Positions 45,100-53,899 of a stretch of DNA of 64,000 nt are shown here, in pieces. Location: contig CP136575.1 of the NCBI GenBank assembly GCA_035196065.1, forward strand, positions 2,520,769 through 2,584,768, read 5' to 3'. The DNA is from Sphingobium sp. GTDB taxonomy: Bacteria; Pseudomonadota; Alphaproteobacteria; Sphingomonadales; Sphingomonadaceae. The stretch's first letter is position 1, and each line of letters begins with the position of its first letter. A program made the translations under genes and the position numbers. The notes under the pieces were generated by a model. That model had not been told where the DNA came from, searched no databases, and was given only the letters and a program-made list of their open reading frames with translations.

Positions 45100-45573
45100 T
45101 TATGCGCTGCCGGCTGGATCCGCACCCTGCTCCATCTCGTCCACCCGCGCACGCAATTTCGCCAGGATCGAGACAAGCTGCTCCGCCTCGCCCCGATCCA
45201 ATATGCCCTCAATCCCGGCCTCCACCGAAAGCGCGAGGGGGACGATCTGCCCATAAAGTTCCTGCCCCACCGGCGTCAGCGCCAGATGGTGCGAGCGGCC
45301 ATCGGTTTCATTGGGCGCACGCCCGATCAACCCGCGATCGACAAGCGCCTTGGACGCGCGATTGACCGTCACCTTGTCCATCTGCGTCGCGGCGACCAGT
45401 TCGCGCTGCGTTGCACTGGCGCGTTCACCCAGCACTGCCATCACCCGCCATTCGGGAATTTTCAGGCCGAAACGCCCACGATAGCTGCGCGCGATAAATT
45501 CGCTCACCGCATTCGACGTTGTCGACAATTGATAGGGCAGAAATTCGCCGAGGATGAGTTTGGAACGGGCCAT
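45100..45573 (-). CDS. MarR-family transcriptional regulator
   Basis: A 157-residue winged-helix regulator. The recognition region reads ASATQRELVAATQMDKVTVNRASKALVDR (start near residue 50) and the wing LTPVGQELYGQIVP. In this setting, between a TonB receptor and hppD, it probably senses an aromatic such as homogentisate or hydroxyphenylpyruvate and controls this gene group. That role is inferred from neighbourhood only. Confidence 0.85.
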   Translation of the reverse strand: MARSKLILGEFLPYQLSTTSNAVSEFIARSYRGRFGLKIPEWRVMAVLGERASATQRELVAATQMDKVTVNRASKALVDRGLIGRAPNETDGRSHHLALTPVGQELYGQIVPLALSVEAGIEGILDRGEAEQLVSILAKLRARVDEMEQGADPAGSA

Positions 45574-45582
45574 GGTTCGACG

Positions 45583-47673
45583 CTAGTCAAAATTCCAGCT
45601 TAGGCCAAGCCAAAGGGTGCGCGGATTGGCCCGTTCAATAATGCCGCTGCCCGAAATCGCTGCCTCCACCCGCGCATCGAACAGATTTTCGCCGCGCAGT
45701 TGCAGGCGCACATCACGCCCCACATCGAAACCCAGATCGAAATCCATCGTCACCGCATCGGCCAGCACGCGTATATTGGCATCATCTTCAAACTGGCTGC
45801 CAATATAGCGCAAGGTCGTCGCAACCGAGACCGGATCAGCATCATAGGCCAAGGTCGCATGGCCGAAATGCTGTGGCACCTGTGCCGGGCGCAAACCGTT
45901 TAGCGGGGCCGAAGCGCCAGTCCCACGCACTTCGGCATCAACATAGGCATAGCCCAACCTTGCATTCATCCCGGCGCCCAGATCGAAACGCACGTCTGCC
46001 TCTATCCCCTTGGATAGGATAGCGTCGAGATTGCGTCGCTGCCGATAGGTGCCGCCCGCAGCAACAAAACCTACGCCTGCAAAATTGCCGGGCCCCTGCC
46101 CCAGCGTGACATTGGCAATCGCATCGGAAAGCCGGTTGCGGAAAATCGTGATCCCAAGGTCAAGACCGCCGGTTTCAAATTCGATTCCGGCATCAACGCC
46201 TTCGACGCTTTCCGGTCGCAGCAATTCATTGGCCGCAGTGGCATCGGCACCCACGCGGAACGGCCGGTAAAGTTCATTCAGCGTCGGCAATCGCCATGCG
46301 CGATATGCGGCCCCGCGCAACGTGAAAATGTCATCAATATTCCAACCAAAACCGGCACGCCCGGTCCATTCGGTACCGCTGCGATCGGCGAAGCGATCAT
46401 CCGAACGCACCGTGCCTCCGATATTCACCTCTCGCCGGAAACCATCCTGGATGGCCCAGCTATCCAGCCGCCCGCCCGCCGTCAGCGTCAGTTCATTGAT
46501 TGGTTGGTAGCTCAACTCCGCAAAGCCGCCATAAATGTCGGTCTGTCCGCCCGCAGTGCGAAAACGCGTCGGCGCGCCTGCGACATAGGTGAAAAATTCG
46601 CGGGTCTCACCACTGGTGCGTCGCCATTCGCCGCCGAGCCGCAATTCCGCACTGTCACCAACCGGCGGGCGGATCTCAAAACGTGTACCAAGACCGGTAG
46701 ATGGCGTCGCAAACTGGTCGAGCGTGGGGGTCACGCTATTGCGATCTGCGGCGACCGCGCCAAATTCCGACGCAAATTCACGCAACTGGAGATAGCCGGT
46801 CGCCGCCCATTGCCAATCACTGTCGCGGTCAACAAGCCGCACACTGGCATCCACCCCGCCATTGCTGTTGTCGCTGAAATCGACACCGCGATCACGCCTA
46901 TCGGTGAAGGCACGCAGATTGGCCTGCAAGTCGGTCGATGCGGAAATTGGAGCAACAGCCCGCAGCGCAACGCCCGCCTGTTCATAAGCGGCACGCCGGT
47001 CGGCGCTTCCGCGCTGTCCAGCCAGGATCGGGATGAAGCCATCGCCACGCATATAGCTGCCGCCGAAGGAGAAGGAGCCAGCGCCGATCCGGGTTGCCAG
47101 CCGCGCCTTGGCGTCAATTGCGTTGCGGCTGCCATAGGCAAGGCCAAGACTAGCTTCTTCGCGGTTCTGCGCGCTATCAAGTTCGACCACGCCGGACACG
47201 GCGCCCGGCCCTGCCGCCACCTGTCCGCCGCCCTTGCGCACGCGGATGCTGGCAAGGTTGAGCGCATCATAACCGGGCCAACTGACCCAGCCGCCAAAGG
47301 GATCGGCCTGCGGCACATCGTCAAGGAACAACAGGGCGCGCGAAGAGGCGTTTCCGCCAAGACCGCGCATTGTGATGCCCTGACTGGTCGGGTTGGCCGT
47401 GCGCGCATCGGAACGGCGGAATTGTTGCAATCCCGGAACATTGAGCAGGCTGGCCTCTATCCGGCCAGAATCGACATTGACCGTGGCTATCGTCTCGGTC
47501 CGTTCGGATACCGAACCATCAAGATTGCCGATCACGTTAATCCGGCAATGCAGCCAGATTTCATCTTCTGGATGCGGCGGGCATTCCACCTCTTCGGCCT
47601 TGTTGGCCTGGGCATAAGCCGGCGTCGCTGCTGCCAGCAATGGCAGGATTGCAAGATGAGAACGCATTTTCAT
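45583..47673 (-). CDS. TonB-dependent outer-membrane receptor in homogentisate genes
   Basis: The 696-residue receptor has a signal peptide ending TPAYAQ and an unusual N-terminal segment with two Cys (positions near 31 and 43) before the plug. The plug contains GITMRGLGGNASSRALLFLD and IRVRKGGGQVAAGPGAVSGV; the 22-strand barrel ends LWLGLSWNFD. The ligand is unknown. Its start overlaps the maiA stop by four bases and it is followed by the MarR gene, so it is co-transcribed with tyrosine-pathway genes. Confidence 0.85.
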   Translation of the reverse strand: MKMRSHLAILPLLAAATPAYAQANKAEEVECPPHPEDEIWLHCRINVIGNLDGSVSERTETIATVNVDSGRIEASLLNVPGLQQFRRSDARTANPTSQGITMRGLGGNASSRALLFLDDVPQADPFGGWVSWPGYDALNLASIRVRKGGGQVAAGPGAVSGVVELDSAQNREEASLGLAYGSRNAIDAKARLATRIGAGSFSFGGSYMRGDGFIPILAGQRGSADRRAAYEQAGVALRAVAPISASTDLQANLRAFTDRRDRGVDFSDNSNGGVDASVRLVDRDSDWQWAATGYLQLREFASEFGAVAADRNSVTPTLDQFATPSTGLGTRFEIRPPVGDSAELRLGGEWRRTSGETREFFTYVAGAPTRFRTAGGQTDIYGGFAELSYQPINELTLTAGGRLDSWAIQDGFRREVNIGGTVRSDDRFADRSGTEWTGRAGFGWNIDDIFTLRGAAYRAWRLPTLNELYRPFRVGADATAANELLRPESVEGVDAGIEFETGGLDLGITIFRNRLSDAIANVTLGQGPGNFAGVGFVAAGGTYRQRRNLDAILSKGIEADVRFDLGAGMNARLGYAYVDAEVRGTGASAPLNGLRPAQVPQHFGHATLAYDADPVSVATTLRYIGSQFEDDANIRVLADAVTMDFDLGFDVGRDVRLQLRGENLFDARVEAAISGSGIIERANPRTLWLGLSWNFD

Positions 47674-48302
47674 GCCGGCTTCACCGCATCCGGTGCGGCC
47701 TTGGCAAAGGCCGGGAGCGCCTGCAACGCCGCATCGATGCGCACCAGCTTGGGAAATGCGTCCAGCGGGGTATCAAATCGGCGGGCATTGGCCATTTGCG
47801 GGACAAGGCAGACATCGGCCAGGTTCGGCAAATCGCCCCCGAAAAGCCCCTGCTCTGGGGCCATCGCCTCCAGCGCGGCAAAGCCTTCGACGATCCAGTG
47901 GCGATACCATTTGGCGACCGCTGCATCGCCTGCACCAAATTCGCTTTTCAGATATCCCAATATGCGCAGATTGTTCACGGGGTGAATGTCCGCTGCAATG
48001 ACCAGCGCCTGCGCCAGCGTTTTCGCGCGCGTTGCAGGATCCGAGGAAACCATCGGCGGATCGGGATAGTTGGCATCCAGATAATCTATAATCGCAAGAC
48101 TCTGCGTCAAATCATGGCCATCAATGCTGAGCATGGGCACAAAGCCTTGCGGATTGCGTGCGACATAATCGGCCGCCTTGTGTGAAGCGGCGAGTAGGTC
48201 GGTCGGGACCGCCTGATAATCCACGCCTTTCAAGTTTAGGGCAATGCGAACACGGTAACTGGCGGAAGAACGCCAATAATCGAACAGGAGCGTCTCGGTC
48301 AT
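47670..48302 (-). CDS. maiA: Maleylacetoacetate isomerase
   Basis: MaiA is a zeta-class glutathione transferase isomerising maleylacetoacetate to fumarylacetoacetate. The zeta signature SSASYRVRIALNLKG is at residues 12-26, followed by NPQGFVPML, LTQSLAIIDYLD and ADIHPVNNLRIL. Length 210 is normal. It is the first gene of the unit maiA-TonB receptor-marR-hppD-VOC; the homogentisate dioxygenase gene expected in the pathway is not in the window. Confidence 0.93.
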   Translation of the reverse strand: MTETLLFDYWRSSASYRVRIALNLKGVDYQAVPTDLLAASHKAADYVARNPQGFVPMLSIDGHDLTQSLAIIDYLDANYPDPPMVSSDPATRAKTLAQALVIAADIHPVNNLRILGYLKSEFGAGDAAVAKWYRHWIVEGFAALEAMAPEQGLFGGDLPNLADVCLVPQMANARRFDTPLDAFPKLVRIDAALQALPAFAKAAPDAVKPA

Positions 48303-48408
48303 GCGATGCGGCCTAGCATGGCTTCTGCAACTGGCAAGTGGCTTGCGGCAAAAGCATTGCTTCCCGCAATCGATGCGTTAAAATTCGGCCTAAGGAGACA
48401 CTGATCCC

Positions 48409-48825
48409 ATGCGTAAATACATGCTTTCGGCGCTATTCTTGGCGGCTGTTTCAACGGCGGCGCAAGCAGGCGCGCCAATTACCGGTCGATGGATTACGCA
48501 AACCAAGGATGGCGTGGTTGAAGTTTATGCCTGCGGCGAATCCATTTGCGGCAAGCTCGCCAAATTTCTGACCCCGCCACCGGGCGGCAATGCGCAGAAA
48601 GATGTCAATAATTCCAATCCCGCGCTGCGCAGTCGCCCGCTGCTGGGCATCAACCTGCTGTCGGGTTTCAAATCGGATGGAAAGGAATGGAAGGGCCAGA
48701 TTTACGACCCCCGTTCTGGCAGAACCTACCGTTCGGTCGTGTATAAAGGCAAATCAGGCAATCTGGTCGTCAAGGGCTGTGTTGGCCCTATCTGTCAGGC
48801 GCAGACCTGGACGCCTGAACCCTGA
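48409..48825 (+). CDS. DUF2147 secreted protein
   Basis: The 138-residue product has a signal peptide ending at about AAQAG. The DUF2147 pattern follows: GRWITQTKDGVVEVYACGESICGKL, then PLLGINLLSGFKSDGKEWKG and YDPRSGRTYRS. The paired Cys near 44-50 and 124-130 may form disulfides. DUF2147 proteins are periplasmic beta-barrel-like proteins of unknown role. Confidence 0.85.
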   Translation: MRKYMLSALFLAAVSTAAQAGAPITGRWITQTKDGVVEVYACGESICGKLAKFLTPPPGGNAQKDVNNSNPALRSRPLLGINLLSGFKSDGKEWKGQIYDPRSGRTYRSVVYKGKSGNLVVKGCVGPICQAQTWTPEP

Positions 48826-48861
48826 TCTGAACGGGCCCGCCCCGCCTTCGAGAGGAGCCAC

Positions 48862-49716
48862 TCAGTTACGCAGCTTCCACCCGGAGCGCAGCAGCGCATA
48901 ACAGGTGACGCCCAGCACTATATTGATCCCGAGCAGCAAAAACGCGCCGAACAGGATCGGGCTGTCGGCACTGTCAATAAAGCCATAGCGGAAGCCCGAA
49001 ATGGCGTAGAAGAAGGGATTGGCGTGGCTGATCGCCTGAAAGGTAGGCGACAATTTATCGACCGAGTAAAAGGTGCCCGACAGCAAGGCGGCGGGCGCGA
49101 CAACGAAATTGGTGATCGCCGCCGCATGATCGAATTTTTCCGCCCAGATTGATGTCATCACGCCGATCAGCGCCAGCAACATCGCCCCCATCAGCCCGAA
49201 CCACAATACCGCCCAGAAATGCACCGGCGTCACATTGACGCCCGGCCATAACGCCATGGCGAGCCAGACGGTACAGCCCACCATCGCTGCGCGCGTAACC
49301 GCCGCACCCACCATTGCGACCAGCAATTCCAGATTGGACAAGGGTGGCATCAGATAATCGACGATCGTCCCCTGGATCTTGCCGACCAGCAGCGAGAAGC
49401 TGCTATTGGCAAAGCTGTTCTGCATCATCCCCATGATGATCAGGCCCGGTGCAATGAAATCGGCAAAGGGCACGCCCAGCACTGACGGTTTGATGCCCCC
49501 CAGCGCGACGGTGAAGATGATAAGATAAAGCAAAGTGGTGATTGCAGGCGCCCAGACGGTCTGCGTCTGTACCTTCATGAAGCGGCGCACTTCCTTAAGA
49601 TAGAGCGTCTTCAAGCCGACCCAATTGACGTTGCGGATCAAGCGCTCACCTTGAATAGGAAGCGCATCATCACCAGATTCGGCAGGGCGGGTGGAATTAT
49701 TCTGGATAGTCATCAT
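48862..49716 (-). CDS. ABC-2 type transporter permease
   Basis: The product of about 284 residues has six hydrophobic segments and the ABC-2 permease layout, with the conserved stretch PGLIIMGMMQNSFANSSFSL and the late GFRYGFIDSAD. It resembles permeases for drug or polysaccharide-type exporters. The ATPase gene is not adjacent. I place the start at the double ATG 49716/49713; the frame continues upstream but there it is antisense to gcrA. Confidence 0.85.
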   Translation of the reverse strand: MMTIQNNSTRPAESGDDALPIQGERLIRNVNWVGLKTLYLKEVRRFMKVQTQTVWAPAITTLLYLIIFTVALGGIKPSVLGVPFADFIAPGLIIMGMMQNSFANSSFSLLVGKIQGTIVDYLMPPLSNLELLVAMVGAAVTRAAMVGCTVWLAMALWPGVNVTPVHFWAVLWFGLMGAMLLALIGVMTSIWAEKFDHAAAITNFVVAPAALLSGTFYSVDKLSPTFQAISHANPFFYAISGFRYGFIDSADSPILFGAFLLLGINIVLGVTCYALLRSGWKLRN

Positions 49717-49807
49717 ATTTTGGACTATCGGCTTGCCCCTTGCGCGGCAAGGCGCTTTTATCATCTGCACCCCTTTAGCGCCGCTAAAATGAAAGTTGGA
49801 GTTTTCG

Positions 49808-50464
49808 ATGTCCTGGACCGACGAACGGATCGATCGCCTTAAATCCATGTGGGAAAAGGGCCTGACTGCCAGCCAGATTGCCGATGAACTTGGCGGAGTG
49901 AGCCGCAACGCGGTGATCGGCAAGGCGCACCGCCTTGGCCTGAAATCGCGCCCATCGCCCGTGAAGGCGAATGAGACAGACGCGAAACCTGCACCTGCCG
50001 CAGCCAAGGCGAAGCCGAAAGCTGCCGAAAAGGTCGCTCCGCGCGCTGCCGCGCCTGCGCAACCGGAGCGTGCACCGGCAGCCGCTGCGCCGGCCGCACC
50101 TGTCGCCCCGCGTCCGCAATCGGACATGCCGAAAATCGTTTCGATCGGCCCCGGCGGCTTCATGCGTCAGGGCCCCGGCGACCAGCAGGCTCCCATCCCG
50201 CCTGCCCCGCCGCGCCGTCTGGTGCCCGCCAAGCCGAGCCCGGAAATCGCCGACAAGACCAGCCTGCTCGATCTTTCGGACAAGGTATGCCGTTGGCCGA
50301 TGGGCCATCCGGGCGAGCCCGACTTTCATTTCTGCGGCGTCGCGGTCAATCCCGGCTTTCCTTATTGTGTCGAGCATTGCGGCCGTGCCTATCAGGCGCA
50401 ATTGCCGCGCGGCGTGCGCCGGCCACCGCCGCCCATGCCCTTCGGCACCCCGCGCGTCCGCTAA
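49808..50464 (+). CDS. gcrA: Cell-cycle regulator GcrA
   Basis: GcrA is an alphaproteobacterial sigma-70 co-regulator acting at promoters with CcrM-methylated GANTC sites. The N-terminal helix-turn-helix reads SWTDERIDRLKSMWEKGLTA and ELGGVSRNAVIGKAHRLGL. A long Ala/Pro/Lys linker follows (about 55-160). The C-terminal sigma-binding domain carries CRWPMGHPGEPDFHFCG and YCVEHCGRAYQ. The ATG at 49808 gives 218 residues; an upstream TTG would add four. It is followed by its own terminator and parE. Confidence 0.95.
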   Translation: MSWTDERIDRLKSMWEKGLTASQIADELGGVSRNAVIGKAHRLGLKSRPSPVKANETDAKPAPAAAKAKPKAAEKVAPRAAAPAQPERAPAAAAPAAPVAPRPQSDMPKIVSIGPGGFMRQGPGDQQAPIPPAPPRRLVPAKPSPEIADKTSLLDLSDKVCRWPMGHPGEPDFHFCGVAVNPGFPYCVEHCGRAYQAQLPRGVRRPPPPMPFGTPRVR

Positions 50465-50474
50465 ACCCGCACGG

Positions 50475-50501
50475 CACTGGCAACGACAAAGCCAGTGTTT
50501 T
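50475..50501 (+). terminator. Terminator after gcrA
   Basis: CACTGGC and GCCAGTG form a seven-bp stem around a nine-base loop, followed by TTTT. It begins ten bases after the gcrA stop. The T tract is short, so efficiency is uncertain. Confidence 0.55.
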
Positions 50502-50560
50502 CCACAAGCCATTTCGCCGCTCTCTTGCGCCGCTGACTCCGCAGCGCCTATAGCGGCGAC

Positions 50561-52549
50561 ATGAGTGATGACCTGTTCGGCGGCGCAGTGCCTGCCGGTT
50601 CTGAACCAAGCGGCTATGATGCCTCGGCAATTGAGGTTCTGGAGGGGCTTGAGCCTGTCCGGCGGCGGCCCGGCATGTATATCGGCGGCACCGATGAACG
50701 GGCGCTGCACCATCTTGCTGCCGAGGTTCTCGACAATTCGATGGATGAAGCGGTTGCAGGCCATGCCACGCGCATCGAAATCACGCTGGGTACCGGCAAC
50801 AGGCTGACGATCACCGATAATGGCCGCGGCATCCCGGTTGATCCGCACCCCAAATTTCCCGGCAAATCCGCCCTCGAAGTGATCATGACCACGCTCCATT
50901 CGGGCGGCAAGTTCGAGGGTAAGGCCTATGCCACCTCCGGCGGTTTGCACGGCGTCGGCGTTTCGGTGGTCAACGCCCTCTCAACCGACACGGTGGTCGA
51001 GGTCGCCCGCAACAAGCAGCTTTACCGCCAATGCTTCGCGCGCGGCGCGGCGCTGGGCGGGCTGGAGGAAATGGGCCCCACCCCCAACCGGCGCGGCACA
51101 AGCATCGCCTTCACCCCCGATCCCGAAATCTTTGGCGAGGACGCCAAGTTCAAGCCGGCGCGGCTGTTCAAGCTGGCGCGATCAAAGGCCTATCTTTTTG
51201 CCGGTGTCGAAATCCGCTGGAAATGCGACCCATCGCTCGCCAGCGAAGATGTGCCGCAAGAAGCGGTATTCCAGTTCCCAGGCGGGCTTGCGGACCATCT
51301 GAAGGAGCAATTGGGCAGTCGCAATTGCGTCACCACCGATTTCTTCCACGGCAATCAGACATTCCCCGACGAGCAAGGTCGCGTCGAATGGGCCGTCGCA
51401 TGGCCGCTTTATTCGGACGGCAGCTATAGCTGGTATTGCAACACCATCCCCACCCCCGATGGCGGCACGCATGAAGCCGGCGTCCGCGCCGCGCTGACCA
51501 AGGGGCTGCGGGCCTTTGGCGAGCTGGTAGGCAACAAAAAAGCAGCCCAGATCACCGCCGACGATATCTTCAACGAAGCCGAACTGATGCTGTCGGTATT
51601 CATCCGCAACCCGCAATTTCAGAGCCAGACCAAGGACCGGCTAACGTCACCCGAAGCAGCGCGGCTGGTCGAAAACGCGGTGCGCGACCATTTTGACCAT
51701 TTCCTTGCCGACAATATGGAACGCGGCAAGGCGATGCTCGGCTTCATCCTTGAAAAGGTCGATGACAGGCTGCGCAGGAAAGCCGAGCGTGAGGTCAAGC
51801 GCAAGACCGCGACTAGCGGCAAGAAGGTCCGCCTGCCCGGCAAGCTCACTGACTGCTCGTCCGACGATCCGGCCGGCACCGAATTGTTCATCGTCGAAGG
51901 CGACAGCGCCGGCGGCAGCGCGAAACAGGCGCGTGACCGCAAAACGCAGGCGATATTGCCCATTCGCGGCAAGATATTGAACGTGGCATCGGCCACCGCC
52001 GACAAGATCCGCGCCAATCAGGAAATTGCCGATCTGACGCTGGCCTTGGGCTGCGGCGTGCGCAAAGATTGCGACCCGGACAATCTGCGGTACGACCGGA
52101 TCATCATCATGACCGACGCAGATGTCGACGGCGCGCATATCGCGACGCTTTTGATGACCTTTTTCTTTCAGGAAATGGCCCCCATTGTGGAGCGCGGCCA
52201 TCTCTATCTTGCACGTCCGCCGCTCTATCGCCTCACAGCTGGCAGCCAAAGCGCCTATGCGCAGGATGATGCGCACCGTGCCGAACTGGAAGCCACGCAG
52301 TTCAAGGGCAAGAAGGTCGAGGTTGGCCGTTTCAAAGGTCTGGGCGAGATGAACCCCGGCCAGTTGCGCGAAACGACCATGGACCCGAAAAGCCGTTCAT
52401 TGATCCGCATCACCCTGCCGCATGAGTATCAGCGGCAAATGGCGGTGAAGGAACGCGTCGAGCAACTGATGGGTAAAAGCCCCGAAGCGCGATTCCGCTT
52501 CATTCAGGAACATGCGACAACGCTTGACGAAGCAGCCATTGATGCCTGA
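50561..52549 (+). CDS. parE: DNA topoisomerase IV subunit B
   Basis: ParE carries the ATPase and TOPRIM domains of topoisomerase IV. The GHKL ATPase motifs are VLDNSMDEAVAGHA, ITDNGRGIPVDPH and GGLHGVGVSVVNAL. The TOPRIM domain has LFIVEGDSAGGSAKQARDRK and IIIMTDADVDGAHIATLL. RRRPGMYIGGTDERALHHL with a threonine-rich context favours ParE over GyrB. Length is 662 residues. A GACTC (GANTC) site lies at 50535-50539, 22 bases before the ATG. Confidence 0.95.
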   Translation: MSDDLFGGAVPAGSEPSGYDASAIEVLEGLEPVRRRPGMYIGGTDERALHHLAAEVLDNSMDEAVAGHATRIEITLGTGNRLTITDNGRGIPVDPHPKFPGKSALEVIMTTLHSGGKFEGKAYATSGGLHGVGVSVVNALSTDTVVEVARNKQLYRQCFARGAALGGLEEMGPTPNRRGTSIAFTPDPEIFGEDAKFKPARLFKLARSKAYLFAGVEIRWKCDPSLASEDVPQEAVFQFPGGLADHLKEQLGSRNCVTTDFFHGNQTFPDEQGRVEWAVAWPLYSDGSYSWYCNTIPTPDGGTHEAGVRAALTKGLRAFGELVGNKKAAQITADDIFNEAELMLSVFIRNPQFQSQTKDRLTSPEAARLVENAVRDHFDHFLADNMERGKAMLGFILEKVDDRLRRKAEREVKRKTATSGKKVRLPGKLTDCSSDDPAGTELFIVEGDSAGGSAKQARDRKTQAILPIRGKILNVASATADKIRANQEIADLTLALGCGVRKDCDPDNLRYDRIIIMTDADVDGAHIATLLMTFFFQEMAPIVERGHLYLARPPLYRLTAGSQSAYAQDDAHRAELEATQFKGKKVEVGRFKGLGEMNPGQLRETTMDPKSRSLIRITLPHEYQRQMAVKERVEQLMGKSPEARFRFIQEHATTLDEAAIDA

Positions 52550-52588
52550 TTAAGCGGGCAGACAGGGGCAACGTCTAAGGAGATCGCG

Positions 52589-53899
52589 ATGCGCAATTTC
52601 TGTTTGTTTGCCGCCCTTGCCGCCATGGCCCCATTGTCGCTGGCCCAACCTGTTGCCGCGCGAGAACCGGCAAAAGATGCCGCAAAGCCCGCCCCAACGA
52701 TTGATCGACGCATTGGTCAGTTGGTGCCGCTGATCAAAGGTGAAATCACGCCGGAAAGCTTTTTCTCGCCCACATTTCTTGCCGCCGTGCCATCCGCACA
52801 GTTCAAGGCGATCAGCGCAAGCATCACCGCCCAATATGGGCAACCGACCCGGATTGTCTCGGCCACGCCCGCCCGATCCAATGGTGCAACCGTCAAACTG
52901 GCCTTTGAAAAGGCAGTCGCGACCGTCGAAGTCGATGTCGAACCGGGTGCAGTGGGCAAAGTAATCGGCCTGTTGATATCGGGCTTTGAAGTCACCGGCG
53001 ACAGCGTGGAAGCGATCAGCGCAGAGTTTGCCGCGCTACCGGGCGGCAGCGGCTTCCTGCTTGCCGCGTTGAACGACGACGGACGAATCAGCCCGATTGC
53101 CAGCCGCAATTCCGATCAACAGTTCGCCATAGGTTCGACCTTCAAGCTCTATATCCTGGCCCAATTGGCGAGCGAGGTGCGTGCCGGAAAGCGCCAGTGG
53201 AACGATGTCGTGCCGCTGACGCATCACAGTTTTTCCTCCACGGCAACGCAGGGCTGGCCCAAGGACAGCCCGGTCACGCTGCACACGCTGGCCGGATGGA
53301 TGATTTCGGTCAGCGACAATGGCGCAACCGATACGCTGCTGTCGCTTTTGGGGCGCGAGGCCGTCGAACAGAAACTGGCGAGCATCGGCCATAGTGCACC
53401 CGACAAGACCCTGCCCTTCCTGTCGACGGTGGAAGCCTTTGCATTGAAAGCAGACGCGCCGCTGCGCACCCGTTTTCTCGCCGCTAGTGAAGCGCAGCAA
53501 CGTGTGCTTCTGGACAAGGAGGCAGCGCATCTCACGCTGGAAAATGCAACCGGCGGCAGTATCGGCGGCGCACCTGCATCGATCGATACAATCGAATGGT
53601 TCGCCTCAGCGCAGGACATTGGCAATCTGATGCGGCACATTCGCATGCAGCGCGATGACCGGATGATGGCTATTCTTTCGATCAACGACGGGCTGGGCGC
53701 GGCCGCCGCAAAGAAATGGCGTTATGTCGGTTATAAGGGCGGGTCGGAACCGGGGGTGATCTCGATGAGCTATCTTCTGCAATCGCCCGCGGGCAAATGG
53801 TATATCGCCAGCGGCAGTTGGAACGACACCCAGCAAGAGATCGACAAAGCCCGTTTCGCGGCGTTGATGGAAAGACTCGTCGGGGTCGCTCTCAACTGA
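52589..53899 (+). CDS. Secreted serine hydrolase, class A beta-lactamase-like
   Basis: The 436-residue product has a signal peptide (about 1-24) and an N-terminal domain (about 40-145) resembling DUF3887-type repeats. A penicillin-interacting serine hydrolase domain follows with STFK at 183-186 (nucleophile Ser183), SDN at 242-244 and KGG at 383-385. I see no clear omega-loop Glu of class A enzymes (ExxLN), so hydrolysis of beta-lactams is doubtful. A wall-related or esterase role is possible. Confidence 0.8.
   Translation: MRNFCLFAALAAMAPLSLAQPVAAREPAKDAAKPAPTIDRRIGQLVPLIKGEITPESFFSPTFLAAVPSAQFKAISASITAQYGQPTRIVSATPARSNGATVKLAFEKAVATVEVDVEPGAVGKVIGLLISGFEVTGDSVEAISAEFAALPGGSGFLLAALNDDGRISPIASRNSDQQFAIGSTFKLYILAQLASEVRAGKRQWNDVVPLTHHSFSSTATQGWPKDSPVTLHTLAGWMISVSDNGATDTLLSLLGREAVEQKLASIGHSAPDKTLPFLSTVEAFALKADAPLRTRFLAASEAQQRVLLDKEAAHLTLENATGGSIGGAPASIDTIEWFASAQDIGNLMRHIRMQRDDRMMAILSINDGLGAAAAKKWRYVGYKGGSEPGVISMSYLLQSPAGKWYIASGSWNDTQQEIDKARFAALMERLVGVALN

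Noticed and set aside
46504-47985. Long open frame (493 codons) on the plus strand over the TonB receptor and maiA
   Set aside because: It is antisense to two well-supported genes, has no family motif, and is typical of shadow frames in GC-rich DNA.
49717-50163. N-terminal extension of the ABC-2 permease frame to 433 residues
   Set aside because: It would run antisense through gcrA and adds an Ala/Gly-rich stretch not seen in permeases.
49784-50950. 388-codon frame on the minus strand across gcrA and parE
   Set aside because: Arg/Gly/His-rich composition without motifs, antisense to two conserved genes and running across their boundary.
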